From Myxocyprinus asiaticus (Eukaryota; Chordata; Actinopteri; Cypriniformes; Catostomidae), in the NCBI RefSeq assembly GCF_019703515.2, contig NC_059388.1, forward strand, positions 2,651,479-2,715,478: 64,000 nt of DNA, read 5' to 3'. The notes under the pieces were generated by a model. The model did not search any database. It was given only the letters and a program-made list of their open reading frames with translations, and had not been told where the DNA came from. A program made the translations under genes and the position numbers. Below are positions 24,967 through 37,765 of this stretch, in pieces (the first letter of the stretch is position 1; the number at the start of each line of letters is the position of its first letter).

Positions 24967-25359
24967 CTATATTGTTCCTTCAATTCCTATTTTCGATATC
25001 TTCCAGTTTTTCCAAAATATATTCCAAGTCTGTTTTGGACGCGGTGGATTAGCGGTTAATTCCCTTTCTGATGATTCCAGATAATCGATTCGTTTCTCAA
25101 CATCTGTCACTCTTGTGACCAACTCAGAGAATTTTGTTTCCATCGCCGTAATCGATCGACGTATTACAGCGAGATCCTCCAAGTCAGCAACAACCTTCGT
25201 CAGCATCACCGAGATGTTGGACAGTTGACGCTGGATTTCATCTCCCAACGTGCCATCCAAATCGAGTCCCCGGCTCACAGTCCCATCAGAGGCCTCAGCT
25301 TGAACACGCAAGTGTCTTTTAATGTCTCCAGAGTCTGAGGATTTTGACTTCTTTGCCAT
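24967..25359 (-). pseudogene. L1 ORF1, N-terminal half (copy 2)
   Basis: Starts MAKKSKSSDSGDIKRHLRVQ and is open through the coiled coil (LEDLAVIRRSITAMETKFSE, VEKRIDYLESSEREL) to about residue 118, where a frame change precedes the deletion junction at 24967. The RNA-binding core and C-terminal domain are gone. Confidence 0.88.
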
Positions 25360-25499
25360 GTTTACCTCAAAAGAGCAAATATGTAACTGGGTGTATCGAA
25401 TCTCACCGGTTATAACATGAAAATAATAAAAGAAAACAGCAAAGTGTGCAGAGCTAACCGCTCACACGTCTGCTTCTCGCATGGCGTCATGTGACCCCT

Positions 25500-25660
25500 C
25501 CAATTGTTGTTAATCATTAATCGATTTTCATTTATTAACAAACAATTGTTGATTTAAGAAAATGTACAATTTGCAACCTAGTGCATATGAACTGAGGTTT
25601 ATATGGAGGCATGAAAATACTGCATTGTTTTGCTCTCTGCAAGAAGCAGATTATATTATC
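25500..25660. repeat. Short inverted repeat beside L1 copy 2
   Basis: CAATTGTTGTTAATCATTAA at 25500 and AACAAACAATTGTTG at 25537-25551 form a short stem around ATCGATTTTCATTT. Probably one end of a small TIR element; no partner end found. Confidence 0.4.
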
Positions 25661-25667
25661 ATCTCTT

Positions 25668-26985
25668 TAAAGGGGTCATCACTTGAGGAATAAAAATTTT
25701 CTTGAGCTTTTAACATGTAAGAGTTCATTGTACAATAAAAACATTCTGTAAATTTCAGAACTCAAAACATCCTCCTCAATACAAAAAGAGCATTTATTTA
25801 AACCAAACTACAAGAATGGCTCATTTGGATTTTCCCTACTTTGTGACATCATAAAGATGACACCAGTCCATGACTATAGCAAGACAACTCCTTTTACATC
25901 ATCGCACCCTTGGCCTGCCCACTAGCGCTCAGTCAGAAAGGTGAAGAGGAGAGAACAAGATAAGCTTTCTCTACACCAAAGAGACTTACAGAGGACACCT
26001 TCTTGTACCCATCTGGACTAATTTTAAACATTGTTTGACATAAACATACAATAGACAAACTGCTTTGGCCATTATCATGCATCTCGCGCTGCTTTTAAAA
26101 GGTGCGATGTCAAGTTGTAACTCTTAAAAGGAGACCACCATTTTGCATCTTGCTGTTTAAGTATACTGTAAGCACATCCTGGACGCGTGGAGCACCCATC
26201 TACACGATTATACGATGTACTTAATTTACTGTGTAAACATGCACTAGATGGACATATTTTTAACGTTTTGATGCATTTCCGGTAATGTCTACCATGTTTT
26301 AAGTGTGGTACAAGCTTAACTTTCAAAAATGCATATGTTCTGGTCCATTCCACTGCTGCCACTGGCTGGGAAAACCTTGTCCAGAATAAACTGACTGTGG
26401 AAGATGTGATGTCGTGCCTGAGAAGACCAGTGTCTTTGCTTTTGCCTCTGTTGAAGCATCCCAACATTAGGAAATAGTGACTGAAGAGTAACAAAGTTCC
26501 TGATCGCATCAGTGCAGGATGATATGTCTGAATGTCATGTTTCACTGTGTTTAGAACATTTCATTATGGATTGTATGTGTTTTCCGCTCATATCAAGCTT
26601 TGCAAAGGAACTGTTATTGAAAGATAGGGCTGTTATAAACAATACTGGACCTGACTGCAAAACTTAAGTAACCAATTCCATTCATGAATGTTTCATATGT
26701 CATGACTGTTTGATATTTATTGCTTATGGGGCTGCTGTGCTTTAGTGAACAGTTTGATACATTCGGAAGCAATGTGTTGGTTGTGCCTTATGTGTAAAAC
26801 CTGAAATGTAGTTTTGTATTGTTGTGGAGCTGGTTCACTCTTCTGACTGAGTTTCAAATATATATGGCTGTATTCGAGGGGCTGCACGATGTTAGCCAAT
26901 CATAACAGTGGGCGTTTACATTGAAGTTTAAAAAAAGATGCTGAGGCCTAAAAAGAGCATGAAAAGAGTATGTCATGACCCCTTT
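25668..26985. mobile_element. TIR element, AAAGGGGTCAT family
   Basis: The left end TTAAAGGGGTCATCAC (25668) and the right end, reverse-complemented, CAAAGGGGTCATGACATAC (26985) form short inverted repeats. The interior is non-coding apart from a long chance frame (26075-26545) of no known family. The left flank has TTAA; the right does not, so the class (piggyBac or Kolobok-like TTAA target) is unproven. Confidence 0.6.
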
Positions 26986-27019
26986 GCATTGCGGCTAATA
27001 ACAACAGAACGTCTCAGTT

Positions 27020-28590
27020 TCGATGTTACCTTGGTTCCCTGAAAGGAGGGATGATCTCTGAAGCCCTTATAGAATTACGGCAATCCCATTGGCAGATGGC
27101 GCTTGGCACTCCACACCATCTGCGCATGTTATCTCAAACATATAAACCTGAGCACAGCACCCTTTCATCAGGATTTTTCGACTGAAGGGATGTGTCATCT
27201 CTTGGTCCCTTAACAGCGAGAAATAAGCAGTGCGTCAAGCTATGCAGCATCTCATTCCAGGGAACCGAATTTACAGTTGTAACAGAGATGTCCCTTTTCA
27301 AGTCGGTCTCTTCGATGCTGCGTCAGTAGCTGATGCGATGGGAATCATATACTATAACGCCAGTACTACTGATTTACACACCAGAGCAATGCTCAAAAGT
27401 GTAGTGAAAAGCATTGAACAAACTCCCCTTCACATTGACAAATTGACAAAGGCAGAGGAAGAACACATATGTGCCAACTGGCACAAACATACTTAGCAAT
27501 GCCATTAGCTAATTAGGGCAGTGAAAACATTGAAAATGAGCTCCTCTTTGCATACACAATGGGAAGAGAGAGAGGACGGCATGGTTATGAAACCAGGCAA
27601 ATGTTACAAGCAATGACACTAGCCAAGTGGGGACCAGATTTCGGACCAGAAAGTGAAAGCTCTGCATGTCGGCCCGAAAGGCTTCCAAAGCAAGTTTATG
27701 TGCCATGTGACTCGCGCAGTTGTCCAGGTGCTGAAGGCCAGATGACACACAGGGAACTCCAACCTGAGGCGGACTGGTCCGTCATTAAGTCAGCCATGAC
27801 AGCCATCAGCCCCAACATTCGCTGGAACTCTTAGCAGTGGTTGGGCTACCCTCGGCTTGAACTTCGTCAAGCACTGGAGAATACACTGAATGCGAGCACC
27901 AGTCAAAAGTGGCGACATGGTCATGGAGTTTCATTCCAAAGAAGGAAGATTGCCAACTGGGCCCTAAAGTGCTCTTTGCCCGATTGACTTTGAGGCCCAA
28001 AAGTTCCAGGTGCGAAAGCAACAGATCTCTGTGCTTGCACAGCAGTTGCTACGATTGTGCTAAGAGCAGCCAATCATCGAGGTAGTTCAGCACACCGACG
28101 TCGATCAGCCTGAGCAGAGAAAGTGCTGCATTGACACATTTGGTAAATTTTGCAGGGAGTCAGGGACAAGCCTAAGGGAAGGATATTGGACTGATATGCT
28201 GCCCCCTCGAAGGCAAATCTCAAAAACGACCTGTGGCAAGGGGATTTTTATACATGAAAGTACACGTCTTTCAAGTCCACTGATACAAACCAGTCAAACG
28301 TATTGACAAGATTCAATGGGCGCAACGAAGTCTGTCATTTGTGTTGGGAAGTGGCAGCCTTCTGGCATGCTGCCAAAGGCAAAACAAAGAGTCACAAAAG
28401 TGGAATCGTGTTCTTTTTCCCAGGCATACAACTCAAGGGAGAGCGAGAGGTTCATTTCGAGGACAAGGAAGTGTTATCCGGGCCTTTTTGGGGATCGGAG
28501 GGAACCGTTCTGTAGACTTTAGTCCCTGTTTTCAAGGTCCGCAGACTATCAAGAACACTTGTCTCGCCCAGAAGAGGTGGAAGAGGTGAT
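27020..28590 (-). pseudogene. DIRS-type retroelement: reverse transcriptase and RNase H remnant
   Basis: Minus-strand sequence around 28275 reads FVSVDLKDVYFHV (RT motif A), near 28110 NYLDDWLLLAQS (motif C; LDDWLL is characteristic of DIRS elements), and at 28021-27806 SHLELLGLKVNRAKSTLGPS with FFGMKL, the RT thumb. At about 27650-27740 degenerate RNase H sequence follows. 27020-27300 holds terminal-type repeats with TTGGTTCCCTGAAAGG and CATTCCAGGGAACC facing each other. Stops and frameshifts are frequent. No tyrosine recombinase or methyltransferase domain was found. Confidence 0.75.
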
Positions 28591-28599
28591 AGGGAGGCC

Positions 28600-29034
28600 A
28601 GCATGGGGTGCTCACCCTGCGGTCTGTTTGGTCCTAATGCCCCAGTATAGTGACGGGGACACTATACTGTAAAAAGGCACCATCCTATGGATGAGACGTT
28701 AAACCGAGGTCCTGACTCTCTGTGGCCATTAAAAATCCCAGGGCACTTCTCGTAAAAGAGTAGGGCTGTAACCCCGGTGTCCTGGCCAAATTCCCCCCAT
28801 TGGCCCTTCTCAATCATGACCTCCTAATAATCCCCATCCATAAATTGGCTCTATCACTCTATTCTCTCCTCACCACCAATAGTTAGTGTGTGGTGAGCAT
28901 ACTTGTACTCATCCAGGTGGATGCTGCACACTGGTGGCGGTTGAGGAGAGTCCCCTGTTCACTGTGTAACGCTCTTTGAGTGTTGTGTCCGAAAAAGCGA
29001 TATATAAATGCAACATTCATTCATTCATTCATAA
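28600..29034 (+). mobile_element. SINE-like repeat with L2-type 3' tail
   Basis: Contains ATGAGACGTTAAACCGAGGT (28689), GGTGTAACC-like CTGTAACCCCGGTGTCCTGG (28767), AGTGGATGCTGCACACTGG-like sequence (28917) and a tail GCGATATATAAATGCAACAT followed by four ATTC repeats. The AAAGCGATATATAAATG end is the L2-clade 3' signal that lets SINEs borrow the L2 machinery. It seems to sit inside the DIRS remnant. Confidence 0.8.
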
Positions 29035-29335
29035 GGAGGTTTTTCCACCGAGACGAAAGCACAGTTTTCTTCCTTGGCCATGGCCGTAGCAATTTCACCA
29101 TCAGCTCAAGAGCACTCGGCTTCATGGGGTGCCGGCTTGAAGAAGACCAGTGCACCGGCTGCGCTACAATGCCACCTCGCCAAAACGTACTTGTAGGCAA
29201 TGCTTGGCCAACTGGAATCTCTCTGTTATGGCACTTATGAGAGATGCAATTGTGACCCTGAAGAAGTTAAATTCTGATCAAATGGCACTGTGCTCTAGTT
29301 TATATGCACGCCATGACGTCATATGGAGTTGATGT

Positions 29336-31800
29336 TGATACTATAGAAATTATACTGCAGAGTGATGACATCTCAGTTCATTACCTCATCTCTTGTATTC
29401 TGCGATCAGCTAATAGCTAATGCTATCATTCAGGTAGAACTATTCTTTCGACCACTAAAAATAGCTTCCAGATCTATCTCATAAATTAGTAAGCCCCAGA
29501 GTCTAGAAGAACTTGATGAAATAACAGAAAATATAAATACAGACTTCTCTAGCACTCTTGATAGTGTCGCCCCCCTTCGATTAAAGACAATTAAAGAAAA
29601 AGCCCGCACCATGGTACAATAATCACACTCAAGCTCTCAAGAGAGCAGCTCGGAGAATGGAGCACAAGTGGAAGAATACAAAATTAGAGATATTTCGCGG
29701 GTGCATGAAGGATAGTGTCCGTAGCTACAGACAGGCACTAAAAGCTGCCAGGTCAGCATATTTGAGCAAACTCATAGAAAATAACCACAACAATCCTAGG
29801 TGTTTATTCAGTACTGTGGCTAAATTGGTTAGGAATAAAGCCTCAACTGAAGGCCTTAACAAAAGTTAAGTAGGGAGTACCACAGGGATCAGTTTTAGGG
29901 CCTCTGCTTTTCTCCTTGTATATGCTTCCCCTGGGAGATATTATCAGGAATCGTGGAATAAATTTCCACTGTTATCCGATGATACCCAACTTTATATTTC
30001 TTCAAAACCTGACGAAATTTCACAATTCTCCAAATTAGCAGTGTATCAATGAAATCAAAGATTGGATGGCCAGAAATTTCCTTCTACTCAATGTTGACAA
30101 AACAGAGGTACTAATTATTGGACCAAAAACCTCTAAAAACAAGCCGCTAAAACATAATTTGACTCTCGATGGATGTACTATTACATTGTCTTCAACAGCG
30201 AAGTTGTTTGTAGAACAGCATTATTCCACCTAAGAAATATTGCTAAATTACGACACATGCTCTCTGTTGCTGATGCCGAAAAACTAATTCATGCGTTCAT
30301 GGCCTCAAAACTAGATTATTGTAATGCATTACTGGGAGGATGTCCTGCAAGATCAATAAATAAACTTCAATTGGTTCAAAATGCAGCAGCCAGAGTGCTG
30401 ACTAGAACCAATAAATATGATCACATTAGCCCCATTTTATCGTGGTTACATTGGCTACCTGTTAAATTTCATATTCATTTTAAAATTCTCTTAACTATGT
30501 ACAAAGATTTGAATGGTCTAGCTCCGCAGTACTTAGGTGACCTTCTACCACACTATATTCCATCACGTTCATTACGATCACAAAATTCTGGCCTGTTAAT
30601 AGTTCCTAGAATATCAAAATCAACAAAAGGAGGTAGATCCTTTTCATATTTGGCTCCTAAACTACGGAATAGTCTCCCTAACACTGTTCGAGATGCAGAC
30701 ACACTCACTCACTTTAAGTCTAGACTAAAGACTCATCTATTTAGCCAGGCATACTCCTAATTTATCCTTCAACTCACAATTAGGCTGCTTTAGTTAGGTC
30801 TGCCGGAACCAGAAACCAGAAACATTGATCATGATCTATAGCTGTAATAAACTGAATGGCATCTATGCTAATATTATTCTATTTGTATCCCTGTCTCAAC
30901 CTCGGGTCTCCTATCCTGAGGTCACCAGAACCGGCTGGATCCAGCTCCATTCCTGCTTCATGTTGGACTCCACTACTACGTGTCTCAGAGTGATGATGAC
31001 TAAATGCAGCCAGTCCAGCCAAACATCACTTCAGTCTATTACGATGGACTTCAGAGGATGAACTGATGCCAACTCCAACCATAAGACGTGGGATACTTCA
31101 TATGCCATTGCCTGAATCTTGGATTTAGGATAGATCTCACCAAAATTACCGGCCAGGTTGAACTGCGATGCACCTAACTGATCTCTGCCTGCATCACCTC
31201 GGTCTAATGATGGACTACACTCTTGAAATGGAATACATAGACTATCAATTAATTGACAACAAAACCCTTCATCAGCCAACTAACAAAGGACAGTGCATCT
31301 ATGTGAACTTCTGCAGTAAATCCAGGATGAACTTCAAAGACATTAGTCATTAATCTTACAGTTCAAACAAAATCTTTGTTTAAACACTGACCCTTAATAC
31401 TTACTTAGTTTAATAATTTTAAACCATGACTTGTACTATACATAATTAAGTAACATTGTCATTATATTCATGATGTTAGCCAGAGGGGAACTGGCCCCCA
31501 CAGTGAGTCTGGTTTCTCCCAAGGTTATTTTTGTCCATTAACCAACATCTTATGGAGTTTTGTATTCCTTGCCACAGTCGCCTTCGGCTTGCTCACTGGG
31601 GTTATAAATACAATTATTATTTAATTACTTATTTTTAAACACAATTCACAATCGTATTTTATCAAACTACACAATGATGACTCTAAGACTTTATAGTTAT
31701 TACAGTTTAATTATCTGTTAATGCATGATTTTCTGTAAAGCTGCTTTGAAACGATGTGTGTTGTGAAAGGTGCTATACAAATAAAAATGACTTGACTTGA
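29336..31800 (+). mobile_element. L2-type LINE, copy B
   Basis: A plus-strand L2 with internal deletions: end of the endonuclease (29336-29480; the same wording as 40740-40880 in copy D), linker (29640-29869), reverse transcriptase motifs B and C (29875-30010), C-terminal domain (30173-30760) and a 1 kb 3' region. It ends CTGTAAAGCTGCTTTGAAAC, GGTGCTATACAAATAAAAAT and GACTTGACTTGA, the short 3' repeat used by L2 elements. 3' ends of the same family are at 36605-37650 and 49848-49975. Confidence 0.9.
29640..30760 (+). pseudogene. L2 copy B ORF2, linker to C-terminal domain
   Basis: 29657-29869 encodes the linker (HKWKNTKLEIFRGCMKDSVR, SAYLSKLIENNHNNPRCLFS). Then [20 protein letters not shown] (motif B) follows at once, so the fingers and motif A are deleted. 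Motif C reads [11 protein letters not shown] (YADD in intact relatives). IKDWMARNFLLLNVDKTEVL follows. 30173-30760 is an open 195-codon C-terminal domain (KLDYCNALLGG, KLQLVQNAAARVLTRTNKYD, KLRNSLPNTVRDA, KTHLFSQAYS). This long intact stretch is notable against the ruined upstream part. Confidence 0.9.
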
Positions 31801-31955
31801 CAGAGAAGGGTTTGATATTTCATAGCACCTATTTCAGTGATATCTGCCAGTAATATGGTTGTTTTCTGCATGCCATTTCATGAAAAAAAATCATAGCACC
31901 TTTAAGGGCTGTTCTCAAAGGATGTGTTCTCTGCTATATTTTTGTTGGTCTATGT

Positions 31956-33497
31956 TAGAGGTGCTCAAACTTTTCCTACGAAGGGCCAAAAATCAAACTT
32001 GATTGAGGGCTGTGGGCCGAAAGTAAATGTTGCATTATAACAAATTCAGGGACTGAAATTGTTGGGGGGGATGGAGGGGATTCCCCCCTTACACAGCCCA
32101 TATGGGAGGTATTTGGAGGCAAGGTAATTTTTTTCTTACCTTTTAAAATTACACTGAATTAATTGTTTAAAATAAAATATTTGACAAAAGGATGACACTT
32201 TTAAAATGGCAAGTTTCAATATTTACAAAAAATGACAATATTACTGAAACAACACTTTATTTCTCATTCACATACTTCCAAATATTTTGGCTGTTATATT
32301 AACATAGCCTACAAAAGTAATGCACTGACACCGGAGATGACAGAATTTCTCCAGATTTGGAATTAATTGCTTTTTAAAAAAAAAGTCATGCCAATCAATT
32401 AAAACAATGCAAAAATAAACAATAAATAATTTAACAATTAATATCAGTCAGAGATATGATTCATACACAAAAAGTGGTTAAAGTTCTGTAAAATTATTAT
32501 TGTAGGCCTATCATTAATAATGTTTTATTTAATATCATGGCTATTTAACACATCTAGATATTATTTTTGTTAATATTATTATTAACTACATTGTAGCATT
32601 TGGTCATTTTAGCGCGGGAGCACGACAACGAACTGATGCGGAGCATGAGAAATTGAGTGTCTGTCTGTGCACGTTCAAGGAGTGAGCATACGCCACTGAC
32701 ACGGCAACATCTGCACAACGGACAACATGAAACAAATAATGTTCAGCAAAAATTCAAATGAAGATTGCAATGTATGTATTTGGAACTATACCAGATTGTA
32801 GGAGATAACCCTGGACGGTTTCTTCTTAAGTAAAAAACGTAAGCATTCAAATTCTCGATTTTTTTCCCCTTAAAAATCATCTTAAATTCTTAGATCTTAA
32901 CTTAACAGTTGTCTTAAATCCTAAAAATTAAGATGTTTAATTAATTTACTTGTTTCTTTCAAATGTGACACGCTCAATCATGCTGAGAATTCACAATGGG
33001 CTGTTTATGTAGAAATGGGATTTGTGACAAAAACACGTTTTTTTACTGTTTTGTGTTTTATGTTCTTTTTATTTTCAGCTTGTAAACCATGTAAATGTTA
33101 TTACCAAATTCAAACAATAAATATTGATTTGAAGCTTCTTAATATGGTGACCAATTACCAAAAACTTCTTTATAAAACTTTTTTATAAGAGAGACTGGAA
33201 TTACAGTTTGATACAAATTATAAAAACAAGTTTATTGATTTGATTTGTACATCTGTATCTATTGGTTTACTAATTCGCAGCTGCACTGTAAAGTGGATAA
33301 AAGTCTGCGGGAATTTCCCACATAATAGACATGGAACTTCTGCTAAATGAATGCAATGAAAAGCTGCGTCAATAGCACTTTTTAATTTTTTATTTTTTCC
33401 CCTATTATTGAGTATATTGTCATATACTCAAGGCGGGACAAATCAAAGGTCATCACGAGCCAACTTTGGCCCACGGGCTCTGGTTTGGGCATCTCTA
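31956..33497. mobile_element. hAT element, TAGAGGTGCTCAAAC family, with perfect 8-bp duplication
   Basis: GTCTATGT at 31948-31955 and 33498-33505. Ends TAGAGGTGCTCAAAC and, reverse-complemented, TAGAGATGCCCAAAC (13 of 15 match), followed inward by AGGGCCAAAAA and AGAGCCCGTGGGCCAAA, the Charlie-type inner pattern. 1542 bp, no transposase frame. Near 33285-33350 it holds an interrupted GGATAAAAG..TCTGCTAAATGAATG phrase, the tail of a common fish SINE/LINE. Confidence 0.9.
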
Positions 33498-33505
33498 GTC
33501 TATGT

Positions 33506-34516
33506 ACATAAGTCAGACCGACGATTTTGGAGAGTCTCACAGTGTTTACATTGTGTTTCACTGGTTTTCAGAGTCCCATGCATTTTTAGAACACTGTATT
33601 AAGTTAAATGCTAAACATTTCTCCAGAATGTGGTTACATTTAGGTTTTATTTTTATAACCATAAACAAACCTTCCCAGAACATTGCAGGTAGGTTTTTGT
33701 TTGACAACCTAATGAGAACTTTACAGAACGTTATCTGATGGTTATTTTTACGTTTTACTTTTCACATTTTTCATTATTTTTCATAAACATTATAGAGAGG
33801 TTATTGATAGACAACAATGACTGAAATTAGTGCAGAACTGCATCTAATTAAACATAGAAATGGAAAGCAGTGTATGGGATTTGAACTCATAATGACCATT
33901 AAGAACATTACTTATTAAGTAACTGTTTTTTAACAGTAGGCAAGGCTTCACGAGAGAATTTAAGAAACATGGACAAGGTTTTTATGACATTAAAAAATTT
34001 TCAGCAGCCGTCCAAGAAAATTCAATGACATGTTCTTGTGTTCGGTGCTTAATATGCTTCTCATCAGACACGCTCATCTGTGTTTCATGTGCATGTTGCC
34101 TTCGCTATCTCTGGAGCATGCAAGTGCGCACGAGTCCAGCAGGCTTCCCGATATTTACAGGAGAGCGCAGAGCGGGATCACTCACTTTAATAATTTTTTA
34201 CCCAGAAAAAAACCCTGCAAAAACATCTCCACAGAACGGGACGACTCCCAAACAAGTCAAGAAAATGTAGAGGAGCTTGTTATTAAAACAGGTGCTACAT
34301 CTGTTGTGTAGTTTCACAAGGTGTAGGTTTTTTTTTTTTTACTTAGACTATTGTCAAGTTCTAAATAAAGAGAAAATTATATAATAGTAAGTATTTGGAA
34401 GTATTTAATTCACTGACTGGACACTGACTGGATTAATGGATCACATTTATTTAATATATTAACCAACTGTCGTTATCCTGATATAAGATTTTGGTCATAT
34501 CGCCCACCCCTACTTG
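33506..34516 (-). other. tmem19 intron with hAT-like right end
   Basis: 34490-34514 (TTTTGGTCATATCGCCCACC CCTAC) is an inverted TAGGGGTGGGCGATATGACC terminus of a fish hAT family. The left end is not found. 33650-33730 has CCCAGAACATTGCAGGTAGG and related phrases of a minor dispersed repeat. No gene. Confidence 0.5.
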
Positions 34517-34575
34517 TTATGTGCCCCTTTGGATAAAAGCGTCTGCTAAATGACAACGTGTAAATGTAAATAAGT
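34517..34575 (+). repeat. SINE/LINE 3' tail remnant
   Basis: TTTGGATAAAAGCGTCTGCT followed by AAATGAC and a TGTAAATGTAAA repeat is a widespread fish retroposon 3' end. Only about 60 bp remain. Confidence 0.6.
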
Positions 34576-35382
<807 letters not shown>

Positions 35383-35984
35383 TTATTAATTTCTTAATTA
35401 GTCACAAAATTAACCAAATCAATTATTGGATGCACTGCCCTACAAAGGCAAATTGCAGTAACTACATATTTAGTCAAAATTGATACATAACTTAAATATA
35501 ACAGTCTCTTAGACTATTATCTGTCAAATGACAGAAGGGTTTTGCTGTAAGAAAACAGAGTGTGAAAATTTGATAACACTGGGCTGGACAATCAAAAAGC
35601 CTTAAAGCCATTTTTATTTATCATTGTTGGCGTAGTGACTGTGCTTTGCCTTTGTAGGTCAGTGTAGTTCATCGACTATTTTCAAGTTATGGTCATGTGT
35701 CACAATATTTTTTGAATTGTTTTACCATTTCAAATAAAAATAAAAAAACGTGTTAAATATTTTGCTTGAAAAGTGTGCTTGTGTTATCTTTCTTCACAAT
35801 CTTTTGTAAAAAACGAAATGGGGGATTTCACTAAGAATGAATTGTGGCCATAAAAACCGCCATTTATTTGCACTGTTTTAGTGCCTGATTCACTAAAGGA
35901 ATGATACAAATCAATCACTGGCACAAATCTGTGTTGAACACAATTTACACAGTGCAATTCCAGATTTGAAGTCGTTTTTGAGTG

Positions 35985-36179
35985 CTACTGTAGGTTGTGG
36001 AGGATGCAGCAGACTACCACAATCTGGCAAACTTTGTCAGGACTATACAGCATCACTCTGCCTCTGTGACCCTGCCACCTGAATCCTCTCTGATACTGCA
36101 CTTGACAACACAGCACATCTGTGAAATTCTTTTTACCATCTGCTTTCCACAGATGGTAACTGCATGACATTAATTGCAC
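35985..36179 (-). pseudogene. PIF/Harbinger transposase C-terminal fragment
   Basis: Reads GRVMLYSPDKVCQIVVVCCI followed by LHNLQ. The SP.KVC.I...C..LHN pattern is the carboxy-terminal end of Harbinger/HARBI1-type transposases. Upstream residues (FRWQGHRG) also fit loosely. The rest of the transposase is absent. The surrounding 35880-36420 (TGCCTGATTCACTAAAGG at its left) is probably the body of a deleted Harbinger element. Confidence 0.6.
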
Positions 36180-36604
36180 CAGGCAAACAGTACTGAGTTT
36201 TAAGAATTAAGTACAATCTATATTAAGCCTAGTTTACATAGAAAGGAGGCATGTTTGCGCTAAAAATAACAAACTAAAACACAGAAATAAGGCGCAGCGG
36301 CGATTGCACCTGGTTAAACTGGACTGCTGGTGAATAAGAGAGGTTTTTGTGCCGAAATATGCACGCAAAAATGAAGCAACGTTTAATTAATTTGCGCTGC
36401 TATGTTTATGATGTAAAAAAGCCTTTTTTTTTTTAAAGCAAGCTTTATGTCTAAGAGCGGATGTCAAGATTTTCAGAGAGAAATTACATTAATCTGGGTC
36501 TGTTTCTGACACAAAGCTTTTGTATGGCTTCAGAAGACTCAGAATATAGAATAAGAATAAGTCATATGGACTACTTTTATGATAATTTTATGGTGCTTTT
36601 GTGG

Positions 36605-37650
36605 TGCACTCACTCAGTTTAAGTCTAGACTAAAGACTCATCTATTTAGCCAGGCATACACCTAATTTATCCTTCAACTCACAATTAGTCTGATTTAGTT
36701 AGGTCTGCCGGAACCAGAAACATTTCTCATAATCTATAACTCTGCAAAAAATTGAATGGCATCTGCGCTAATATTATTTTATTTGTTTTCCTGTCTCAAC
36801 CACGGGATTCATAGAGCCAGCCAGATACAGCTCCGTTCTTGCTTCGTGTTGGACTCCACTGCTACATCACTTCAGTCTTTTATGATGGACTTCAGAGGAT
36901 GAACTGATGCCAGCTCCAACTGTAAGACATGGGATACTTCATATGCCACTGCCTGAACCTTGGATTTAGGATGGACCCCACCGGACCTCCCCGAAATGAC
37001 CTGCCGGTTGAACTATGATGCACCTCATTGATCTCTGCCTGCATCACCTTTGTCTACTGATGGACTACATTCTTGAAATGGAATACATAGACTATCAATT
37101 CATTGCCAACAAAACCCTTCATCAGCCAATTAACAAAGGACAATGCATCTATGTGAACTTCTGCAGTTAATCCAGGATGGTCTTCAAAGACATTAGTCAT
37201 TAATCTTACAGTTCATACAAAATCTTTGTTTAAACACTGACCCTTAACACTTCCTTAGTTTACAAATTTTAAACCAAAATATGAGCAAATAACTAATATT
37301 GGCATTATATTCATGCTGTTTAGCCAGAGGGGAACTGGCCCCCACAGTGAGCCTGGTTTCTCCCAAGGTTATTTTTCTCCATTAAAATCTTATGGAGTTT
37401 TGTGTTCCTTGCCACAGTCCCCTTTAGCCTGCTCACTGGGGTTCTAAATACAATTATTATTTAACTATTTAATTATATATTATAATACACAATTTACAAT
37501 CATATTTAATCAAACTACAAAATGATGACTTAAGACTTTATAGATATTACAGTTTCATTTTCTGTAAATGCATGATTTTCTGTAACGCTGCTTTGAAACT
37601 ATGTATGTTGTGAAAAGCGCTATACAAATAAAAATTACTTGACTTAAATA
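36605..37650 (+). mobile_element. L2-type LINE, copy C (5'-truncated 3' end)
   Basis: From CACTCAGTTTAAGTCTAGAC to TACTTGACTT this follows 30705-31800 of copy B base by base with scattered changes and small deletions, beginning in the last 20 codons of ORF2 (AAGACTCATCTATTTAGCCA). A classic dead-on-arrival LINE copy, plus strand. No clear flanking duplication. Confidence 0.9.
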
Positions 37651-37765
37651 TGAAAGCTGTTTTGCGGACCGTCGAGAGGACTGTGGTACTGAACCCGAGA
37701 CTACCTGTAGGAGGTGGTCTGAGCTTGGTTGCAATGGAACTGTGGCACGGTTCGCTTGAGTGATA

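Larger units (their letters stand above)
23570..25500 (-). mobile_element. L1/Tx1-type LINE, copy 2 (internally deleted, 3' part missing)
   Basis: Same family and direction as copy 1. 5' end at about 25500 (CGCTCACACGTCTGCTTCTC). ORF1 covers 25359-24967 and then stops at a deletion junction that joins ORF1 directly to the ORF2 leader; the equivalent of copy 1 bases 1405-2811 is absent. ORF2 runs from 24913 to 23570, where homology ends just before the reverse transcriptase. Loss of the 3' side is unusual for a LINE, which normally loses its 5' side; a later deletion or rearrangement is likely. Confidence 0.88.

Noticed and set aside
26075..26545. 156-codon minus-strand open frame
   Set aside because: It lies within a TIR element, has no recognisable domain, and its composition looks like read-through non-coding sequence.
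28303..28589. Three overlapping plus-strand open frames
   Set aside because: They are opposite the DIRS reverse transcriptase remnant, which explains the lack of stops.
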